Source of the DNA: Andreesenia sp964489735
GTDB taxonomy: Bacteria > Bacillota > Clostridia > Tissierellales > Gottschalkiaceae
DNA length: 29,557 nt
Direction: 5' to 3'
Assembly (NCBI GenBank): GCA_964489735.1
Contig: CAZBAL010000021.1
Coordinates: 1-29,557 of the forward strand
Shown here: positions 24,760-29,557 of the stretch, piece after piece
How the letters are laid out: each line of letters starts with the position of its first letter
How positions within the stretch are numbered: position 1 is the first letter of the stretch
Made by a program: the position numbers and the translations under genes
Notes under the pieces: generated by a model
What the model saw: the letters and a program-made list of their open reading frames with translations, nothing else
Databases searched by the model: none
What the model was told of the DNA's origin: nothing

Positions 24760-25336
24760 TACGACTCCTCCTCTCTATTTTGCTCGCTTTATACATTTAT
24801 AAATCTATCTAACTAAAATATATCACATTTTTATTAAAAAAGGTACTTTAGAATAAAAAATCCCTATGAATAAACATACAGCAAATAATACATTTTAAGT
24901 ATAAATATTAGGAAAACGTTATATAATTGTTAAAATATTAGCAAATAGTGAATAAAGCACATAGGGGAGGTTAATTAAAGCTTTATTTTTATGTATTTAT
25001 AACAATTGAATATTGTCATTGTTTCTTGTAATGTATAGGTGTAGAGAAAAACAATATGACTTGTATCGTTGATAAAGAGCGATACAGATAGATTTCCGAG
25101 AGTTATATTGTATACTTGTACAAAAATACAAATACCTATTGCAATAAAAGCAAATAGAGTATATATTGTATATGAAGCTAAACATAACAAAAGGGTGCTA
25201 AAAGTATGTGGAACTTTTTTGTTTATAAAAAAAGCTTCCATATAGATCCTACATAAATTAGGATTAGCGTTAAAAATAGCCAGTAATGGCAAATACTAAA
25301 ACTATTTAAATTATATTTTATGAAAGGGGATTAAAT
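24760..25336. other. 577-nt intergenic region upstream of glyA
   Basis: No convincing gene or known riboswitch was seen. It holds a 7-bp hairpin (arms 25062-25068 and 25080-25086), a 6-bp inverted repeat ATCCTA/TAGGAT (25246-25264), and a frame open from 25060 to 25245 on the plus strand with no ribosome binding site. The length is unusual for this compact window, and a long regulated leader or a decayed gene are both possible. Confidence 0.5.
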
Positions 25337-26566
25337 ATGGATTTTTCAAACCTAAAAAAATCAGATCCAGTTATAATGGAGGCAATCGATAACGAATTAA
25401 AAAGACAACAGGACAATATAGAGCTTATCGCTTCAGAAAATATTGTTACTGAAAGTGTTATGGAGGCAATGGGATCATACCTTACAAACAAATATGCTGA
25501 AGGTTACCCAGGAAAAAGATACTACGGTGGATGTGAATTCGTAGACGTAGTAGAAAATGTTGCTATAGACAGACTTAAAGAACTATTCGGTTGCGACCAT
25601 GCAAACGTACAACCTCACTCAGGAGCAAATGCTAACCTTGGAGTTTATTTCGCTACACTTAAACCAGGAGATAAAGTTCTAGGAATGAACTTATCACACG
25701 GTGGTCACTTAACTCACGGAAGCCCTGTTAATATTTCAGGTGTTTACTACGATTTCGTAGAATACGGAGTTGAAGAAGGATCAGAAGTTATCGATTATGA
25801 TAAACTTGAAGAAATAGCAGTTAAAGAACAACCAAAAATGATAGTTGCTGGATTCTCAGCTTATGCTAGAACTCTTGACTTCGCAAGATTCAGAGAAATA
25901 GCTGACAAAGTTGGAGCATACCTAATGGTAGATATGGCTCACTTCGCTGGACTAGTTGCTGCTGGATTATATCCAAACCCAGTTCCACACTCAGATTTCG
26001 TAACTAGTACAACTCACAAAACACTAAGAGGACCAAGAGGTGGAATCATCCTTTGTAAAGAAAAATATGCTAAGATGATAGACAAAGCTATATTCCCAGG
26101 ACTACAAGGTGGACCTTTAATGCACGTTATCGCTGGTAAAGCAGTTGCATTCGGTGAAGCACTTAAACCAGAATTCAAAGCTTACCAAGAGCAAGTTATT
26201 AAAAACGCTAAGAAACTAGCTGAAGAACTTCAAAAAGTTGGATTCAGAGTAGTTACTGGTGGAACTGATAACCACTTAATGCTTCTAGATGTTAAAGCTA
26301 TAGGATTAACTGGTAAAGAAGCAGAAGCTCTTCTTGATGAGTACAAAGTTGCAGTTAACAAAAACACTATACCTTTCGACACTGAAAGCCCATTCGTAAC
26401 AAGCGGACTAAGAATAGGAACTCCAGCTGTTACAACTAGAGGAATGGTTGAAGAAGATATGGTTACAATAGCTGAGATCATGAAAGAAATCCTTATAGAC
26501 AAAAAAGGCGAAGAAGCATTAGCTAAAGTAGACGGATTAATCAAAAAATATCCTCTATACGCTTAA
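25337..26566 (+). CDS. glyA: Serine hydroxymethyltransferase
   Basis: This PLP enzyme interconverts serine and glycine while moving a one-carbon unit to tetrahydrofolate. ATG 25337 follows AAAGGGG. The 409-aa length is normal. Visible motifs are IELIASENI (28-36), GYPGKRYYGG (56-65), VQPHSGANANLG, and STTHKTLRGPRGG with the PLP lysine at K228. Codon choice is unlike the neighbours: I count 15 of 16 Phe as TTC, and Tyr, His and Asn lean to C-ending codons, the mark of a highly expressed gene. A strong terminator follows. High glyA expression fits glycine/serine metabolism as a main route, but that is inference. Confidence 0.97.
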   Translation: MDFSNLKKSDPVIMEAIDNELKRQQDNIELIASENIVTESVMEAMGSYLTNKYAEGYPGKRYYGGCEFVDVVENVAIDRLKELFGCDHANVQPHSGANANLGVYFATLKPGDKVLGMNLSHGGHLTHGSPVNISGVYYDFVEYGVEEGSEVIDYDKLEEIAVKEQPKMIVAGFSAYARTLDFARFREIADKVGAYLMVDMAHFAGLVAAGLYPNPVPHSDFVTSTTHKTLRGPRGGIILCKEKYAKMIDKAIFPGLQGGPLMHVIAGKAVAFGEALKPEFKAYQEQVIKNAKKLAEELQKVGFRVVTGGTDNHLMLLDVKAIGLTGKEAEALLDEYKVAVNKNTIPFDTESPFVTSGLRIGTPAVTTRGMVEEDMVTIAEIMKEILIDKKGEEALAKVDGLIKKYPLYA

Positions 26567-26601
26567 TTAGATATAATTAAATAAGGTTTAGATATTTATT
26601 T

Positions 26602-26631
26602 AAAGCCCTCCAAATTTTGGAGGGCTTTTTT
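26602..26631 (+). terminator. Terminator after glyA
   Basis: AAGCCCTCC (26603-26611) pairs with GGAGGGCTT (26619-26627) around an A/T loop that can pair further, followed by T6. Confidence 0.92.
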
Positions 26632-26797
26632 ATACATAATTTTTATACATAAAAATGGATTTACTGAGCTATTATTAAATAAATGCTATGAAAATGGGTA
26701 ATATGAATAATAGAGAAAAGGTAGAGAGTCATTATTTTTATTAGAATTAAAATAATTCTTAGTTGTAAGATGATTGTTTATAGGGGGCGTGAAAGAA

Positions 26798-27148
26798 ATG
26801 CAAAGTATGAAAAAAGAACTTATTAGAAAGCTTGCTCATTTAACAGTAAATGAGGATGATATTAGAAACGAGAATATAATAATCATGACTTCCACAGGAA
26901 TAGTAAAAGGTATTCCCGTAAAGTACATGGATGAGATGGATGATTCAAGTGAAAAGTGGTTTGCAAAGCTGGTTCAAGATGTAACAGATGAGTACAATGA
27001 ACAAAGAAATAGCAAAGAAAATCCGATATCAGAAAATGATGGATATATAATGCTTAGAGATGTAATAATGGATAATGGCGCGGGGACATACAACTTACCT
27101 ATAGCTGTGATTTTCTACGATCAGATACTTGGTATATCATTGGGTTAA
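26798..27148 (+). CDS. Hypothetical 116-aa protein upstream of smpB
   Basis: I do not recognise this protein. I choose ATG 26798 because AGGGGG at 26782-26787 lies 10 nt upstream; an in-frame TTG at 26774 precedes that site. It is soluble and acidic, without cysteines, signal peptide or membrane segments. The pattern of a helical N-terminus (KKELIRKLAHLTVNEDD), then short strands (ENIIIMTSTGIVKGIPV) and a C-terminal strand block (GYIMLRDVIMD ... LPIAVIFYDQILGISLG) suggests a small alpha/beta domain. A separate promoter follows before smpB, so the two are probably separate units. Confidence 0.75.
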   Translation: MQSMKKELIRKLAHLTVNEDDIRNENIIIMTSTGIVKGIPVKYMDEMDDSSEKWFAKLVQDVTDEYNEQRNSKENPISENDGYIMLRDVIMDNGAGTYNLPIAVIFYDQILGISLG

Positions 27149-27201
27149 GAGCGTGTTTTTGGTAGCTGTAATTACAGTATTCAGCTCTATGCCTTGCAAC
27201 C

Positions 27202-27230
27202 TTGACGCAAACATATATTCGTGCTATAAT
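27202..27230 (+). promoter_or_regulatory. Promoter of smpB (and possibly ssrA)
   Basis: TTGACG (27202-27207) and TATAAT (27225-27230) are 17 bases apart, 5 of 6 and 6 of 6 to consensus. This is one of the two best sigma-A matches in the window. Leader of about 60 nt. Confidence 0.75.
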
Positions 27231-27296
27231 TTATTAGGTTGACATAATAGGTAGTAGTGTTGACAGACTCATTTATATTATTTAGAGGTGACTTTA

Positions 27297-27752
27297 ATGG
27301 CAGTAGGAAAAATTCTTGCAAAAAACAGAAAAGCTTGGCATGACTTTTTTATTGAGGATAGAATAGAGGCAGGTATAGTACTAAAAGGCACTGAAGTTAA
27401 ATCTATCCGTCAAGGCAAGTTAAATTTAAAAGATAGTTTTGCAAGTATTGATGGAGGTGAAGTTTTTCTAAATAATATGCATATCAGTCCTTATGAACAA
27501 GGTAATATCTATAATGTTGATCCTACAAGAAAGAGAAAACTCCTTCTTCACAAAAGAGAGATTTCCAAACTTATAGGTTATATTCAACAAAAAGGATATT
27601 CATTAATTCCCCTTTCAGTTTATCTCAGCAGAGGTAAGGTTAAGGTGGAGTTGGGCATTGCTAAAGGTAAGAAGTTATATGATAAGAGAGCTGATATTGC
27701 AAAGCGTGATGCTGAGAGAAGAATCAGACAGCATACTAGTGAGAAGTACTAA
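27297..27752 (+). CDS. smpB: SsrA-binding protein SmpB
   Basis: SmpB binds tmRNA and brings it to stalled ribosomes for trans-translation. ATG 27297 (MAVGKILAKNRKAWHDFFIEDR) follows GAGGTG with 7-nt spacing; an in-frame GTG at 27288 is part of that site. The 151-aa protein shows the family features EAGIVLKGTEVKSIRQGK, NLKDSFA, HISPYEQGN, RKRKLLLHKREI and VKVELGIAKGKKLYDKR, with a basic C-terminal tail that enters the decoding centre. The tmRNA gene begins 7 nt after its stop codon, so both partners are encoded side by side. Confidence 0.97.
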   Translation: MAVGKILAKNRKAWHDFFIEDRIEAGIVLKGTEVKSIRQGKLNLKDSFASIDGGEVFLNNMHISPYEQGNIYNVDPTRKRKLLLHKREISKLIGYIQQKGYSLIPLSVYLSRGKVKVELGIAKGKKLYDKRADIAKRDAERRIRQHTSEKY

Positions 27753-27759
27753 TAAATTA

Positions 27760-28109
27760 GGGGACGAAAATGGTTTCGACGGGGATATGGAGCTTGGAAT
27801 AGCGAGTCGTTTCGTCAAAAACGTAAAATTGGCAAAGTTAAATTAAACGCAGAAGATAATTACGCTTTAGCAGCGTAGCATAAACGTTGCTTGTTCCTCT
27901 TTATGTTCCTGCGCATAAAGAACGAACATCATAATCTGCAGGGAACTACTATGGGACTGTCCTGACCCATAGTGGACTAAAGGACTAGCTGAAAGAAAAC
28001 TTTGTTTGCGGAGGTTTCTGGATGCGAATACCCAAATCGCAAACTGCACTCGGAGAGATTCCTTGTAAAGTATTTTCGGACGTGGGTTCGACTCCCACCG
28101 TCTCCACCA
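27760..28109 (+). ncRNA. ssrA: Transfer-messenger RNA (tmRNA)
   Basis: The 350-nt RNA rescues stalled ribosomes and tags incomplete proteins. The acceptor stem pairs GGGGACG at the 5' end (27760-27766) with CGTCTCC (28099-28105), followed by A and CCA (encoded). The T arm GTGGG-TTCGACT-CCCAC is at 28082-28098, and the D-arm-like GGTTTCGAC at the 5' end. The tag reading frame is GCA GAA GAT AAT TAC GCT TTA GCA GCG TAG (27849-27878), encoding AEDNYALAA, a typical degradation tag ending in LAA. It has no strong promoter of its own in the 7-nt gap after smpB; readthrough from the smpB promoter, or a promoter inside smpB, must supply it. Confidence 0.97.
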
Positions 28110-28203
28110 TAAGTAACCACGTAAATGTTGCTAGACTCATTTGGCAGTTTAAGAATAACGACATATTGATTTGATGACAAAAGTACAATTTATTAATAAA
28201 GAG

Positions 28204-28252
28204 AAAGCTTCTTTCTGTTCTAATGTTTATGAACAGAAAAGAAGCTTTTTTT
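28204..28252 (+). terminator. Terminator after ssrA
   Basis: Arms 28204-28220 and 28231-28247 pair over about 17 bp with one bulged base, loop TAATGTTTAT, then T-rich sequence. It lies 95 nt beyond the tmRNA 3' end, so the primary transcript would need 3' trimming. Confidence 0.85.
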
Positions 28253-28321
28253 CTTTTACTATGAACAAGCAGTCTATTTATCGACTATTATAGATTCTAT
28301 ATTAATGGTGTTCATATAAAT

Positions 28322-28597
28322 ATGGATACATTTTTATTTTGTAAGTATGAATAAGAATATATAGTAAAGACGGAATTTGAAGATTTAAGAGTTGCAGATT
28401 TTAGGGAACTAGATTTTTATAATAAAATATATAGTGATGATCTATTGCTTATGGGGAAAAATAAATATGTACAACCAGAATTCAGACTTACTTTAGATAA
28501 CGATACAGTAAGAGCATATGAAATCATTGTTAAAAAAGCAGGTGGTAAAGAGTCAATAAGGGAACATATAGAACTCGATATAACTCATATACAATAG
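28322..28597 (+). pseudogene. Orphan coding fragment with an in-frame stop, function unknown
   Basis: One frame reads from ATG 28322 through a TAA at 28352 and then 80 open codons to 28597. The amino-acid composition after the stop (EFEDLRVADFRELDFYNKIY ... ending with a balanced charged C-terminus) looks like real protein rather than chance translation of A/T-rich DNA. No start codon with a ribosome binding site exists after the TAA. It is most likely the 3' remnant of an accessory gene; I do not recognise the family. Confidence 0.5.
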
Positions 28598-28622
28598 CTA
28601 CTGGCTTTTGCTTTCTATTTGA

Positions 28623-28790
28623 TTTGTAGCTTTTTCTTCAATGCTTTTTGATAGATATACAGTTTTAAAGTATAAGTAGGGTAACAGAAGATTTTGATGG
28701 AAAGGATATTATGTAACAACAGTAGGTAGAAATAAAAAAGAGTGTGGTCAGGATGTAGTATGTATAAAAAATTTATTAGAGGCTAATTGA
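28623..28790 (+). mobile_element. Degenerate IS200/IS605-family TnpA remnant
   Basis: In one frame the text reads SMLFDRYTVLKYK-stop-GNRRF-stop-WKGYYVTTVGRNKK. This follows the C-terminal core of IS200-type TnpA, whose usual form is ..FD.(H/Y)A.LKYK(Y/F)GNR.FW..GYYV.TVG.N.. . The two stops fall where Tyr and Trp are expected. The rest of the transposase, its catalytic HUH pair, the tyrosine and the ends are missing, so it is a dead fragment. No TnpB or guide RNA scaffold was recognised next to it. Confidence 0.65.
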
Positions 28791-28961
28791 AAAGCCAGAA
28801 TATAGTACATCTTCAAATTGTTATGGAGCTTAATTTACATTATGATATAATGAGTATAAATGTATATGCATCGAAAGCAACAAAAACTATATATAAGTTT
28901 TTTATATTAATTAAGAGCAGTTAAGAGTATTTGTGTATAGATATTAACAAGAATAAAGAAG

Positions 28962-29507
28962 ATGAATATGAAGTCCATAGGTGTTAGCAATTTAAGAAGT
29001 TTAAGAAATATAAATATGGAGTTGTCAACGGTCAATATTTTAGTAGGCAAAAACAGTTCAGGCAAGAGCACGTTTTTAAGAATATTTCCATTAATAAAGC
29101 AGTCTATAAATAAAAAACTATCTGCACCAATATTCTGGGGAGATGAAAATAGCGATGTTGATTTTGATAGTTTAAGGACATCCTGTGTTTTGGATGAAGA
29201 TTTCATATTAAAATTTAAGACTGCAATAACTAATCCAGCTGGATTCTGGAATAGCGCTTGGGGAGAGGAAATTAAGAATAAGGAAATAGAGATAGAACTA
29301 GAATTATACATTTCTAATGTAGATGATTATAAAGATTATATAAAAAAATATAACCTTTTCTTTTTAGGACGAAAAGTAGAAATAATATTTGATGAACAAT
29401 ATAACGTAGAAAAATATATTATAGATGGAAGTGAATATAAAAGAGACTCGGATATTCTAAGTGAAAAATACAATTCAAAAGCCATATTTAACGAATATAT
29501 AAATTAA
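28962..29507 (+). CDS. AAA/SMC-like ATPase, N-terminal part, probably frameshifted
   Basis: This is the N-terminal part of an OLD/RecF-like AAA ATPase of the kind found in phage-defence systems. ATG 28962 (or 28968) has only a weak AAGAAG site. IGVSNLRSLRNI is followed by the Walker A GKNSSGKST at about residues 29-37, then FWGDENSDVDFDSL. The frame stops at 29507, yet another frame reads on without a break (KLRNEYSMLIDTGVREMEN) to the window edge. One extra A in the AAA at 29501-29503 would join them. The signature motif and Walker B lie beyond the window. Exact system (for example Septu- or retron-type) cannot be assigned from this part alone. Confidence 0.7.
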   Translation: MNMKSIGVSNLRSLRNINMELSTVNILVGKNSSGKSTFLRIFPLIKQSINKKLSAPIFWGDENSDVDFDSLRTSCVLDEDFILKFKTAITNPAGFWNSAWGEEIKNKEIEIELELYISNVDDYKDYIKKYNLFFLGRKVEIIFDEQYNVEKYIIDGSEYKRDSDILSEKYNSKAIFNEYIN

Positions 29508-29557
29508 GAAATGAATATTCTATGCTAATAGATACGGGAGTTAGAGAAATGGAAAAC

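Noticed and set aside
24862..24966. CCCTATG/CATAGGG inverted repeat 92 bases apart, possible miniature element
   Set aside because: Only 7 bases, no target-site duplication and no internal pairing; chance is enough.
25190..25235. AGGGTG and GGAAC resembling a T-box before glyA
   Set aside because: The two halves are not contiguous, and no specifier stem or GC-rich terminator is present.
24975..25292. Hydrophobic 105-codon minus-strand frame upstream of glyA
   Set aside because: TTG start without ribosome binding site; composition is what A/T-rich antisense sequence gives.
27867..28188. Several minus-strand open frames
   Set aside because: They are antisense to tmRNA; translations such as GGDGGSRTHVRKY are well-known false genes from structured RNA.
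28110..29557. Second copy of the ssrA 3' end as attachment site
   Set aside because: None seen inside the window, so no att pair is claimed.
1..29557. CRISPR arrays, rRNA and tRNA genes
   Set aside because: No regularly spaced repeats, and no tRNA or rRNA signatures were seen apart from tmRNA.

Overview
The window looks like a chromosomal segment of a low-GC, Gram-positive, anaerobe-type Firmicute (Bacillota, clostridial or Tissierellia/Peptostreptococcaceae side). The reasons are strongly A/T-rich DNA, LPXTG/sortase surface proteins, lipoproteins with lipoboxes, GGAGG-type ribosome binding sites, frequent TTG/GTG starts, and intrinsic terminators between convergent genes. The genus is not determined, and everything here was read by eye without database searches.

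Layout. 1-463: end of an upstream unit (large hairpin terminator) and a promoter. 464-7332: a pilus locus, in order an InlB-repeat LPXTG surface protein, an SpaH/EbpB-type major pilin and two class C sortases. Three of these four genes are broken by small frameshifts, one of them at an A8 tract. 7369-8751 (minus): RlmD-type rRNA methyltransferase. 9076-11754: a three-gene unit with an unknown 123-aa protein, a MoxR-like AAA+ ATPase and a protein combining an HEXXH metallopeptidase-like domain with a VWA domain. 11875-12678 (minus): nuclease lipoprotein. 12926-14652: zinc-ribbon/YARHG membrane protein followed by an amidase lipoprotein. 14739-19216 (minus): cardiolipin synthase translationally coupled to an M16C presequence-protease-like peptidase. 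19457-21128: HIRAN-domain protein and a CynX-type MFS transporter. 21246-23392: Mrp/ApbC P-loop ATPase, TcdA and an RseC-like protein. 23436-24759 (minus): a split ThrE-type Thr/Ser exporter. 25337-26566: glyA, with clearly optimised codons. 26798-28109: a small unknown protein, then smpB directly followed by ssrA (tmRNA). 28110-29557: a degraded accessory tail containing an orphan coding fragment, an IS200/IS605 TnpA remnant and a defence-like AAA ATPase that appears frameshifted at the window edge.

Most of the window is conserved housekeeping DNA. The parts worth a second look are the cluster of lesions confined to the pilus locus (including a possible slippage switch in a sortase gene), the MoxR/metallopeptidase-VWA unit with its unrecognised first gene, the palindrome over the mrp promoter, and the decayed accessory DNA immediately after ssrA, a common integration hotspot.
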